From Lepidodermella squamata (taxonomy: Eukaryota > Gastrotricha), in the NCBI GenBank assembly GCA_047495785.1, contig JBLDXI010000019.1, positions 2,356,001 to 2,420,000 on the forward strand: 64,000 nucleotides of DNA. Direction: 5' to 3'. Positions 1 through 11,326 of this stretch are shown here, one piece after another; the first letter of the stretch is position 1; each line of letters begins with the position of its first letter. The position numbers and the translations under genes are program-made. The notes under the pieces are model-generated. The model was not told the DNA's origin, did no database searches, and saw nothing but the letters and a program-made list of their open reading frames with translations.

Positions 1-823
1 AGGGAAAGGTCTGGAAAATCAGCCGCTTTATTGCCTTTAATTGATCAATCTAAATGGAATTTTAGTCCTTTTGTATATTTAGGGTCATGTATGATTTTCC
101 GAAAGTTGCTTACAGGACAAATTTAGGATTCTCCCTAGGAATTAGCCTTTATCTTAATGAAATATCCACTTTTCAAATTTATTTAAGTTTTCAGAATAAT
201 TCATGCCGAACTCAATTCCCCTGTTTCGGAATTTGATCTAAGAATGGACAAAAGCCTCAAAATATGCTGAAAAATTACGAACATTTTCGAAGCTCGTGAC
301 CAAGTAGGGCTTTCGATTTGTTTGAATTAATAATAACGCTTTTTAACAGAGAATGTCACTGAATCCAACGTAAATTATTGGATTTTTTATGGCGGATATT
401 TGAAAAAACCAAAGAATCAATATTTATCTCGAATTTTTTGAATTTGTTCTAAAGAATTTTGGAAGTATTGGCGTTACACCTAATTTTTTTTATCTTTCTA
501 CTAAATGAGGTGGAATTCAAGAAAAATCCAGCTCTTGTCTTGATTGGAGCCAGAGCATTCGATAATAAATGATAAATTAAAATCCCTTAACAAATTGAAT
601 AAAAATTTCAACTATTTTGGAAATATTCTTCAATGAAGAGTGGTGTCATTTTAGCAAAATTGAGAATATACCTATCGAGCTATCAAATTAAAAACATATG
701 AAAAAAACCAAAATGAGATGAAGTTTCGGAATTTTCGTAATTTGATTGATCGCATGTCGCATGTCGGAATCGATCGTAATTTGACTGTTATCACTTGCTA
801 ACGTCTGCTAATGCTTTCTGTAG
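1..823 (+). other. Intron of the tubby-family gene (5' part outside window)
   Basis: AT-rich sequence with no supported open frame. It ends in a pyrimidine-rich acceptor (CTTTCTGTAG) at 823, after which the tubby reading frame begins. Earlier exons of that gene must lie left of the window, so this stretch is read as intron. Confidence 0.6.
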
Positions 824-2340
824 ATTTTCATCATGGCGGCTCGAAAGAGGAAAAAGTCGAAGACCTCGAATTATCTGCTGTCCGTCGACGCGACCGACCT
901 GTCTCGGGGCGGCGATTCTTTCACGGGCAAAGTGCGCTCAAACCTTCTCGGAACCCAGTTCACAATTTTCGACGCCGGGCGGTCGCCGAAAGCGTCGTCG
1001 GTGATATCGGAGGACAACCTGCGCTCGGAGCTGGCCGGCGTTGTCTACGAGACGAACCTACTCGGCCTGAAAGGCCCTCGTAAAATGACCGTTATCATAC
1101 CGGCGATGACGACAACGGGCGAGCGCATCGAATTTCGGCCGTTGTCCGAGCACGACGGCATCATCGAGCGGTGGAAGAAGAAGAATATGGAGAATCTACT
1201 CGAGTTGCACAACAAATCACCGGTTTGGAACGACGACACGCAGTCGTACGTTCTCAATTTCCACGGTCGCGTCACTCAGGCCTCGGTGAAAAATTTTCAA
1301 ATCGTCCACGACAACGACGGTAAGCCGCTTTATTCATTTCCAAAATCAAGCCTAATGTCGAATTTTATCTTGTAAAATCATTTTTCGAAATTTCCAAAAA
1401 TTATTTTTTGTTGTAATTTATATAAAATTTATCTCAGAAAATTCTGCTTATTTTTTTAGACAACTTTTGTTTTACCAATCGCATTGCGAATATTCACCCA
1501 TATGGGTGCTTCAAGGTCACATACTAGATGGGGTAAAAGTTTACAAAATTTTCAGAAACTTCAAATTTTCGAACACTTCTCCTTGATTTTACCCAACTTG
1601 TTCTGTTCGAGAAACGACAGGTAGCCTCAGGATTTCAATGAAAATTAAATTAAGAATTAAGTTTTATGATAATTAATTTTAATTATTGGAAGAGAAATCG
1701 AATTTATAGAATTAATATTACGAAACATGGGCCATGGGCTCCTGGTCTAGATTTTCCAAAATTCAGGTCCACTTATTACCTAGAATCTGAATATTTATGT
1801 TATCACGCCTAGCAAATATATTTTATTAATAATTTTACCTATGAGTTTTTCTGGTATCGATTATCGATTTTACAAATGAGTGATTTTCTAATATCAGCAG
1901 TCTGGGAAGCCAACGTAAAACTTCTCCTACGTACCTTAGGTTACCAGGTGACTAAATTGACTAAATTCTTAGCGCTGTAGAGAACATCATTTTCGATGAA
2001 GAAAAGGAAAAATTCAAAATCACTCATTTGTATTAAAATTCAAAATTGAGGGCTGGAACCTCAATTTTATCCTTGGTAATTAAGAACCATTTTTGACATT
2101 CATTTACCTAGAAAATAGTATTTTAATTCTTGAATTTGTTATCTTTGGGCTTGAATTCAAATAAAAATTACTTGAATTGTAATGAAATTTTTGAATTTTT
2201 TTGCAGTCGACTACATTGTGCTGCAATTCGGACGCGTTGCTGAGGACATTTTCACGATGGACTACGCGTATCCGATGTGCGCCCTCCAAGCCTTCGGCAT
2301 CGTTCTCACATCCTTCGACAACAAGCTGGCGTGTGAGTAG
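824..2340 (+). CDS. tub-1: Tubby-like protein, C-terminal exons (5' partial)
   Basis: Tubby proteins bind phosphoinositides through a C-terminal beta-barrel around a central helix. They deliver GPCRs and other cargo to cilia and influence signalling and fat storage. Two exons are visible: 824-1319 and 2207-2340. The first opens with [16 protein letters not shown] and continues through [15 protein letters not shown], both tubby-domain signatures. The second carries [18 protein letters not shown] and ends with the family's typical C-terminus FDNKLACE and a TAG stop. The junction is phase 1 (GAC G / TC GAC). An in-frame ATG at 833 exists, but the three residues before it (IFI) align with the tubby barrel in other animals and are preceded by a good acceptor. 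I therefore treat 824 as an exon start rather than the gene start. The N-terminal part of the barrel and the variable N-terminus lie outside the window. Confidence 0.93.
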
Positions 2341-5300
2341 CTATCGACAAGCGTTCGCAATCGATTTCTTACCCACTTCCTACGTTGTGCAACACCTGCA
2401 AATTTCGAATCTACTACTACTACTACAATGATGATAATATAATTTTTCACATGCCATTTGCGCACCGCAAATTGTTGTCGATTTTTTTTTCAATATTTCT
2501 GGCGTTGAAGAAATACCTTTTTTGAAGCTGACTGAAATTTGAAATTTTTGAACTGGTTGGGGAAAATCTCGTCTGTCTACTCGTGTTCCGCGCTCTCTCA
2601 AATTTCGAACTCCTTGCGATATTAATTGTTCTATAGTAGTATTGATTTTAAAGGCTAAAATTCGTAATATTTTTCTTGTTTTGTTTTATTGTTTTTTCTA
2701 AACAATTTTCCTTAATTAATTTCGTTGTTGTTTAGTTTAATCAATCGATCTGCTTATTTCCTGTTCTGGTTGTTTCTCGTTCAAAAAAATAACAATTTTA
2801 GTCCCTCTCTAAATCTCAAAAGCAGGAAAGAAATTGTGATTTTAATGTCATTATATTTTATCGATAATTTTATTCGCACTGCCTTTTGTCTGTTGGGTAG
2901 CGTATATAGGACTGCAAAATACCTATAGGAAGCAAAACTTTGAGAATGGACCAATATTTGCATGTTTGCATGTTCAATTTTTTTCCTGCTGATTAAAATC
3001 GATGATTTGAAATGCAAAATTTTATTCAGCACAATTTTTTTTGTTCGGAAAAATAATTGGCGAAAAATAATGATGTCAAGTTTTGCTGCGCTTTCTACAA
3101 CTGCTAAAAATGAAATATAGTGAATAAAAAACACACTCGCTCCTCGACAAATTGGCACGTTATAAGACTGCAAAACCTCATAATCGAACGTTCTCTTGAA
3201 TCGTGGGAGAAATTAAAAAATGGTTATACACGAAAATTAATATATGGAAGAAAAAAATATATAATCTGATTTTTACAATCAATCTCACTGTGATCTCGTG
3301 TAGATATAAAACTAATCATAAATATATTGAACTACGTAAATAAATTATCTTATTTATAATCACGGTTGGGTTTCTTGTCCTTTTTCTATTGTCAATCGCA
3401 CTGAAATCTGGCGGTAAAATTTGAAGACGAAAAAACATATTTTTCACCGATCAAGCATTTTTCGTGCCGTTTTTTTCTTGTTTCGCTGTTTTTTTCTCTC
3501 TCAATAATTCTTTCTGAACTGCGCAAAAATTCAACACCCTAATTGAGTTTCGTTCGAACAAAAAAGCACGGTCAAGTTGTTTCTTTTTTTTCACTTGATG
3601 ATAAAAAATTACCACGTGTTGTGACGAGAATTCATGGATAATTCTCGACTTTTTTCCATACTCGTTGTTGTTGTTGATTGATGAACGGCTTTTTGAAGCA
3701 ATTCGCCGTAAATTTTTCTTCGGTCAATTTTATTTTCTAATTTAATTCTGGAAAGATGCGTGTTGAGTTTTGAAATGAAAAAATGACGGCTCGGAAAAAA
3801 TTGTTGAAAATCAGCTAATTTATATGGCGAAAAATGTTGTGGCCTTGTTGTGGTGATGATCAAGATCAAGAGTTGTTACAAGTTTGATTTTTGCTCTCTC
3901 TCTCTATCTCTATCTCGGCCGTATTAACCTAATTCATGCATTTTAATATTGTTAATAATGTTATTATTAGTTATGATGATGATGATGATGATGATGTAAA
4001 AATCGTTGATTGAGAAAGAATTTGTCGAACGAAGCGATTATTGCTGATTTAAGATGCAGAGTTGACAATGAGTAAAAAATGTTTTATTTGCGATGAAATT
4101 CCGTCTTTTTTCTTGAAGGGATACCTAAGACTGTGACTAATTTTCCCGAAGTTTGCCAAGTGCATACCCTTAATTTAGGGTTCCAGCACTTTCAAACAGG
4201 ACTTCTCAATTCTAGGTTGCTACCCCCGTAGGTTTCGCGAACCTTTTTTCTGTGGGTCGCCGAGTCAGCTGGGTGTTGTGAGGGTTGCATGCTGATTTTC
4301 ATAGAATTGGTTCATTTCTGTCCACTCTTTTAGATAAAATCGGCAAAAATAGCGTTAGCTATAGCTCGCCTCGTCCCACGTTATTTGGCTATAGCTGGAG
4401 GAAAATACTGTTAAGAGCCATGTTCATGGAAAACTCCAAGAAAGTATAGGAAACATGGAAATTAATGCAAATAGGGTATTATAATATCCTAGCTCGGGCG
4501 CAGAATTTATTTCCTACACTGAAAAATGATAACAAATAAAAAAGTTGGCAATGTTTAGAGAGCGCTGTCTTAATTTAATCATTTTCCTAACCGATAATCT
4601 CATCATCACGAGCTTTGAGCTCTTTGAGCTTTGAGCGCTCATTTACGAGTTAAGCAAAGCGGATATCTATTAAAGAAATCAGTGATTTTTCCGATTTCAG
4701 CAATCCAGGAAAACAAGGCGAGCCAAGATGAAAAGGTTTCCAACATTCCTCTAGATAGGTAAAAGACGAAACCGCAAATAGCTATTGGAAAATTATGTCA
4801 AGTGTTCCCCATCTTCAGACCTATCCAAGATTCCTACACCATCATTCAATGTTGGTAAACCTCACCGAAATGCCTGCGGTTTCGGTTTCGGATAATGATC
4901 GAGCTTAACTTTCCACTTTCCAGCAAGATTTCTAGTAAAAAAATCAGCATTTTCTAGCAGTGATTATTGAAAAGGATGAACTTCTGATTCCGGATTCCAG
5001 AAGACAGTCAATTGCAAAAGGCATATCTATCAAGGTAACAGCAACAAAGAAATAGAAGTCAACGTCATTTGTGTTTTATTGTTATTTGTTCTTTTCCAAG
5101 CATGGATTATTCGTTAATTTTACGCCCAAATAATTTGGGTTCTAGTTTTATGCGCATTTTGCGAATTTAATCATCATTTATATTATGGCTGATAGAATGA
5201 TAAGATTACCATAAAAAGTTCCGATTTCGCATTTTAGTAATTTCAGAAAACTTAGTTACTAAAAGGTCGAAATTCCGCTTTTGAAAATTGAACTTTTGAA

Positions 5301-5398
5301 ACTGAAAATTCCCCAAGCTCGAAATCGGAACTTTTTACTCTCAAGATAAAATCAGGATTTAATAGAACTTTTATGAAAATGTTTTACGAAAAATATTA
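2341..5398. other. Intergenic region between the convergent tubby and GPCR genes
   Basis: About 3 kb of AT-rich sequence between two tail-to-tail genes. It should contain both 3' UTRs. It holds a short (ATG)n microsatellite at 3973-3996 and a fragment of the dispersed repeat described separately near 4672-4715. No coding frame with recognisable content was seen. Confidence 0.6.
3973..3996. repeat. (ATG)8 microsatellite
   Basis: Eight uninterrupted ATG units lie in non-coding sequence downstream of the tubby gene. Confidence 0.95.
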
Positions 5399-8300
5399 TT
5401 AAACAACAAAAATAAGTTCAGCACCGTGGACATCAATTAGCACACTGTCATTAGTCACCGTTGAACCAGAATCACTCGGAACTTCAGCCAACACTTCATG
5501 GCCCGGGTAGGCGTGGCCACAGCCTGGTGAATCACTGGTTTCGCTAATCGAACTAAATTCGGTGATAACCGTATTAGACGAACTGCCCCGTTGAACGAAA
5601 CTTCGAGCTCGATCCGGAGCTTTTTGATAACTTCTAGGCCTAAATTGCGCCGGCTGTATTTCGCCGCCGCCGAGGGAGACTTTAGTCGGTGAAATCGCAT
5701 AAATCGACCCGCAGTCGTCGCAGTCGAGAATTATCGGCTCTGAAATTGTTCGATTTCGGCTCGGGGCTTGGCTGGATAGCCGCGATCGAATGGCTTCTCG
5801 CGTTGTAGCCACCCTGCGAACAGTTGCGGCTGACCGGGTCGGTCTGCGATGGTTTCGATGCGTAGCTAGCGTGCCTAAAACTGGGAAGTCACTTGACGAT
5901 GTGCCTCTTGAACTTCGCGGCTCGTCTAGGCTGCATCTTGGCTCGAGTCGCCACAACCGCCTGTGAATGTCCTTAGCCATGCGAGCCAGCGATTTGAACG
6001 GGTTTTGCAGCCGAAAGCCGTAAATCGCCGGGATTAAAAACGTGTTGAGTGAGTGAATGACGTGTAATATCTGAAATATTCATAATTTAAAAATTAAAAA
6101 AAAATTAAATATTTTTTAAATTATGGAATAATTGTCCCAAATTAATCAGAAAAGGTCCAGAATGAGAGTTCCAGAAAAATTACGTCCAACCGGGTAAAAT
6201 ACCGATAATTACCGAAAAAATTACCATCGGGTTTTTCCGGGTAAATTTTCCTATAAATTGAAAATTTCATCAACTTTTTGAAAATTGAAAAATTACTGTA
6301 CTAATGGGACATCCTGTAAAATTTTGGGAAATTCCGAAAATTAATTAAAATTTATTGAAATTAAAAAAACTTCGAAATTTATTAAATTACCTGAAATGCT
6401 AACAAATTGCTTTCGAGATCCATGCCAGCAGGATTAGTTAAAAGTTCAATCGACAGAGCGACCCGGTATAGCTTGTAGGGTGCCCAGAGCACGAGCGAAA
6501 ATATGACGATTGACATCGTGAAGAAGAAGCTTTTGCGCGTCAACTGCGCCAGCGTTGCGGCTTGCAGGGTCGCGGAAGAGCGGCGAAGATTCGGATCTGG
6601 CGTTACTGTTGTTCGAACTTGAAGATAGATGCGGAACTGTAGGAAAACGGCTAGAATTGCCGTGATTATCATAACCCCGGCTATGGTTATCTCGGTGACC
6701 AGGTTGATGGTGATAATGGCTGGCATGCCGTTCTCGCGGGATATCCAAGCTTGGAGGCAGTTGATGAGGGTCCATATGAAGATGATGATGAGCCAGGATA
6801 CTACAACAACGAGAACGCCCAGGCGAGAACTACGGCCGAACAGGGCCATATAGCGTAATGGCCTCTTGATGGCAATATACGTGTCCACGCCTAATGCAAC
6901 CTGGGCGAAAAAATTAAAGTTGGAAAAATTATAATGATTACACTATTTCAATGACGAATAATCGAAAATATGAAATAATAAAACAATTAGCAGCATTTTT
7001 TCTGGAATTTTCGAAACTAATTTCTACTTTAGTTACCAAAATTTCATTGAAAACTGAAAGCAGGTCAACAATAATAATCTTGCGTAGAAAAACGCAAATA
7101 ATGGCTAAATATATTTGGGAGAAAGCTATATAACCCTTTAGTTAGAGGAAAGTTCAAGGAAGCTTGGTCACCGTATGATTTTTCATTAGAGCTGCCTGTT
7201 TGTTGATTAACTTCGAAGTTCGAAGACTGCTGATATCGGAAAAATCACTGATTCGTAAAATCGATACTGGAAATCGATATCTAATCCGCAGGGTGAATTA
7301 TAGCTCGCAAACATACCACAAATAGCTCAGAACTCGCGTAATATTGAGATGTATCGGTTTGGCGGGATAACAAAACAATAGAGATTCAAAGACAGATGTG
7401 AAATTTGAAACGGCATATTTTGAGGAAACCTAGTTCTGAAGCCGCAAATTTAGAGCCTGAACCCAACATTTATTGGTACTTCGCACAGCCATGAAACATA
7501 TTGGGAACCAAAACCCTTATTGGGGGGCCTCAAAATCAATCAATAAGCTTTGATTTATAGGTGAATCACCAGTCCTCACTTCGGACACGAAAGTCATTCG
7601 TCACGATGACCTTTGACCTCCGATCCCTTTTTATTACAGATTTAAGGCAAATTCTTAGAATTTTCTATCAAGGTGAAAAAGGTCGTAATTTTCTTTCAAT
7701 TTTGAGATTACTTTTGAAGCTAAAAGTTACAATTTTTCATTAATTTCAGGTAATCCATATTTCCCATCTTGAATTTTTTATCAATTGTTTTCGAAATTTT
7801 GGCTTATTTTTCTTTAATTTTCTTTCCGGTAGGTCATAAGCTTTCGAATGTCAAATTTTCATCTGCTTACCATCATGACCACTGTGAGGGTAGAAGCCGA
7901 CTGTAGGATTATCGCCGGCGCCACAATCGCATAAGACACCGGGTCCTCAGGGTCGATAATCGCCAAAATGTCCTCTCTATAGACCTCCCACAGCGACGCC
8001 AAAATCTCCGTCACGCAAAAGTTGATAAACAAAACATGCCGCGATCGAACCGCCAGTTTCAAGTGGTACAGCAGGGTGGCTACAACCGTAATATTGATAA
8101 TAATACTCAGCAACGCAAAGGCCGGTATAATTCTCGAATAAACAGCCCCTGATGATCGGAGGCAAGTTACTAGCATGACATAAACGCTATAAGCCGTCAA
8201 TTCAGGATCTTCCGTTGAATTTCGACTCGACTGGTGAATTTCAGTGAGCAATTCGTTAAACCAGCCATGCTCGTGACTCGAGTCGTGGTTGTGAAGATCG

Positions 8301-8445
8301 TAATACTGCCACCAATAATTCGAGTCATTCCTCGTTAAATTCAGCCCGTAAAACAGCTCGCCATCGGCTGTTTCCGGCGTGTTTTTGAACTCGTCGCACG
8401 TTTTTAAGCAGTTTAAGGCGGATTTATTGAAATTTTTCGAAAATG
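5399..8445 (-). CDS. Rhodopsin-class G-protein-coupled receptor, orphan (5' end unresolved)
   Basis: Seven-helix plasma-membrane receptor built from three exons: about 8445-7871, 6900-6391 and 6070-5399, with both junctions in phase 0. The extracellular N-terminus is open back to about 8445 with no in-frame ATG and carries NxS/T sequons (NLT, NDS, NST), so a further 5' exon is expected. TM1 is around FALLSIIINITVVATLLYHL, TM2 around FINFCVTEILASLW, and TM3 spans the first junction. TM6 has LWAP in place of CWxP, and TM7 has IPAIY in place of NPxxY. The segment after TM3 reads VDTYIAIKRPLRY, close to the adenosine/melanocortin-type loop DRYIAIxxPLRY but with Thr replacing the Arg of DRY. The long Ser-rich C-tail gives no ligand clue. 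The rhodopsin-class call is firm. Ligand and subfamily are unknown. Confidence 0.85.
6178..6300 (+). repeat. Dispersed repeat (ACCGGGTAAA family) in a GPCR intron
   Basis: Partner of 33090-33215 in inverted orientation, lying in the intron between the second and third GPCR exons. Its size suggests a small non-autonomous element. No coding capacity is present. Confidence 0.7.
7210..7275 (+). repeat. Dispersed repeat with AATCACTGATT / ATCGATACT core
   Basis: One clear member of a family with the order GATATCGG, AAAATCACTGATT, AAAATCGATACT and a second ATCGATATC. Other members lie at about 1851-1900, 4672-4715, 45255-45310, 48178-48235, 49188-49255 and 49290-49345. The flanks of the 7210, 45255 and 48178 copies share further weak similarity for about 100 bases. 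Confidence 0.7.
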
Positions 8446-10400
8446 ATTACAAGGCACGTGAATGGCTGACGTGTTTTGTTGTGTCCGTTGAACAAAAAAT
8501 TGAGCTATTTTTCGCGTCTTATCGTGTAAACATTCCGCCTTAATTGCGTTTTTATATCGTCACGCGCGAGTGGTTTCCCGGCTACTTTTTCTCACGGCCC
8601 GAAGATGATTTGGCGCGCACTCTCGAGTTATAAAAACAACATATCGCGTGCCTCACCTGCTGGGCACCTCTATACTGTACTAATTGCTCTCGATCGCGTG
8701 AGAGGTGTCAAGATGGGCGACAACGCTAATGCACCCATTACGCACCCTTGTACTATAACGGCTGAAAATGTGTTCACGTGATGATTATGATTGTACGAGA
8801 TCAAATTGAGATCAAAATTCGATTTTCCACTCGATTTGGCCGTCAGCCAAAATTTGGCGCGAGCAAACACGCGCCCAGACACAAAGAAAACGGAAGCGCG
8901 TACGCCTTTTCAACCGATTTTCATGCGTAAACAAAACGGCACCTTTTGTCTATCTCTCTTGTGTTATTTCAATCTGTAAAGCGGGTTTGGATTATACCGA
9001 TATATTTTCAGTGTCAAACGGTGTCAACAGGCGCCGACAAGGTTATTACGCAACGGGTGGTCGTCCGGCGGCCGGCCGCCAATTTGCTGCGCAAATACTT
9101 GACCCAATAGAGTAACATCATAACAACAATAAAATTGCGCGTGTTTAACGTAAATATTTACGCTGGTAGTACCCGAAATATTGTTCCTTACGTAAGTATC
9201 ATGGCAGATGATTTTTCGCTGATTTATTCACAGGTTATACGACGGGTGACCTATCTCGTGCGCTGGGTGTCATCGATAGCAATTAATCGCCACGTGTGCA
9301 AATAAAAGTGTAATAAAAATCGGATTTTTGGGTGGGATCTCCACTTAATTAAGTATGTTTATCCTGTGGTATATATCTGTATATGTAACAACAAATAATA
9401 ATGACAGTAATGACAATAAACAAGTAGCTGTATCACCTCAGGGCGACTCGTCGTTCATTAGATTAGTCTCGGGAATTTTGCAAGCTTGGCATGCGCCTCG
9501 TGTCGTCTTAAAATTGAGCGTGTTGCGCAACGGCGTGTGCGCGCAAGACGTTTTATTATACTGACGCGCACATCATATTGGCAATATACGTTCGATTTAA
9601 TCCGAATATTGCGTAGCCGCGCTCGATATAACCGATTGTTGATGGGCTCGATTTTTAATAACAAAGATAAGGCGCTTAAAAAGCTGAGCGGATTATCGAG
9701 AAGTGCCATCCACCTTAACGAGGCCCTCGGGGCAATTATACGTGTAACCGATGGAGGAAGTCAAAATCGTTACAAGGATAAACTCGAAAATTCAAGAATC
9801 AGAAAAATTATCGCATAGATTTTCCAATTTATCATGCTTATTTGAATGCTAAATCAGAATAGCTTTAAGCCGAATGCTGATTTTCGATTTTTCCTAATCA
9901 CGAAAAGTCATGATTTTTCAATTTCTGATAATTAATCATAGAATTCTCGGAAATTATAAAAATGCATTTCGTGGCAAATTAATTGCTCAAAATTTCGCGT
10001 ACAACGCAAATTAAAATCCTCCTTAATTCTCATGATGAATGATGACAGCTGAATTTTTAAATATTTTTCACGAATTTTCGACCGTAGACTCGGCGTTCTG
10101 GTTGGTAATCAAAGTTCTTCGTTGGAAAACTTGAAATCAGAAAATCGCAAAATTCGTTCAAAAGGCGTTAATCGATTTCAAATTGACGTTTTATTGATTA
10201 ATAATCAAATTAAATAATATCTGTGATATAATATATTAAAAGGTAAAAATGAAGCAGTTCCCAGGAAGCGCAACCAATAGTTATACACAGCGTAATATTA
10301 TTTACAAAAATGCACGGATTTTTTGGTTTCGCTAATAAAAATTGAAAGAATTTTCATTTCTCAAATAATTCTTTTTAGAGCAATCATATGTAGGTATTTT
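8446..10400. other. Intergenic or 5' region of the GPCR; nothing recognised
   Basis: This should hold the GPCR promoter and its missing first exon. Several short open frames around 9355-9818 have low-complexity, Arg-rich translations with no family resemblance and no splice support. I call none of them. Confidence 0.5.
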
Positions 10401-11326
10401 CTAGCGACAATAATTAGCAGTAGAATTGACAAGGCTTTGTTGCATTTGAAGGTAGTGTTGATTTTGCTGCCAGTAATAATTAGCGTTGTAGTAACTGGTG
10501 TTGGTACCATAGCCAACAGGAACGCCGTGGAAATTAACCGGCGAGCTAACAGTAGCCGGAGATGGGGAAGATTGAACGTAGTAATTTGAATAAAAAGTCG
10601 CGTTCGAAGTCGGAACCGGTTGGATGGGTGGAGAATACGCGCAGAAATTGTCGACAGTAGCCGCCGCGTTGACTTGACAACTCGGCGCCAAACTCGCGGT
10701 TTTCGGCGACGCGAAAGAACACGCTGGAGCCGGGTAATTCGGGTAAAAACTGGTTCCAACTTGGTTCCCAGCATCCGACGACGAACTGTTGTCTAAATTA
10801 TTGTCATCCGAGCCGGAAAATTGCGGATTTTCAGCGATCGGTGCCAAGTTGGTACCAGCGCCGCTGAGTTTCTGCCGTTTCGCGCCCGGTTCCACCAGAT
10901 CGACAATGGTAACTTGCGGGTAGTTTTGCGGGTTGTACCGGTCAACATCGCCGTCTTGGGTGAGCTGCGTTTGCAGCTGGCGGATGTAGAGAATAGCCGC
11001 GCGTAATGTATCCACCTTGCTCAGCCGTTTTGATGAGCTGGTCGACACCCGCTTGGTACCGTTCGGTCCCACTGCGGCCACGAATTGGCGCAAGCGCGAA
11101 AAACACGCGTTAACATGGCGAACTCGATTTCGCTCTCTGAAAAAATGAAAAACAATTTTAAATATGTTTGAATAAATCGAGAATTTTTTATTTAATAAAT
11201 CGAAGAAAATCTAGAAAATAATTACCTTTCATTGCGGCGGACCGTAGCGGGTGTCTGGGGCTTCCTACGGCGCCGGCCTAGCACGGGTGCTGGCTGGTTG
11301 GGTTCGACCTTGGGCAATGGAGACAT
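10401..11326 (-). CDS. Achaete-scute-family bHLH transcription factor
   Basis: Nuclear proneural-type DNA-binding protein expected to act as a heterodimer with an E/Daughterless partner. Two exons, 11326-11226 and 11136-10401, join in phase 2 and give 278 residues. The ATG at 11326 is the first in frame. The junction falls inside the basic region, reconstructing NERERNRVRHVNACFSRLRQ, the ASC-type basic/helix 1 signature. Helix 2 reads LSKVDTLRAAILYIRQLQ. The loop (VGPNGTKRVSTSSSKR) is several residues longer than in typical ASC proteins. The remaining 170 or so residues are Ser/Asn/Tyr-rich and probably disordered, ending with a Tyr/Gln/Asn-rich tail. Family assignment is secure. Which ASC subgroup (achaete-scute or asense-like) cannot be told by eye. 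Confidence 0.93.

Noticed and set aside
833-1375. Tubby exon taken as a complete gene starting at ATG 833
   Set aside because: Residues before the ATG still align with the tubby barrel after a good acceptor at 823, and the frame beyond 1319 is intron. The gene starts outside the window.
9355-9818. Overlapping open frames in both strands upstream of the GPCR
   Set aside because: Arg-rich low-information translations, no ATG-led conserved frame and no splice partners.
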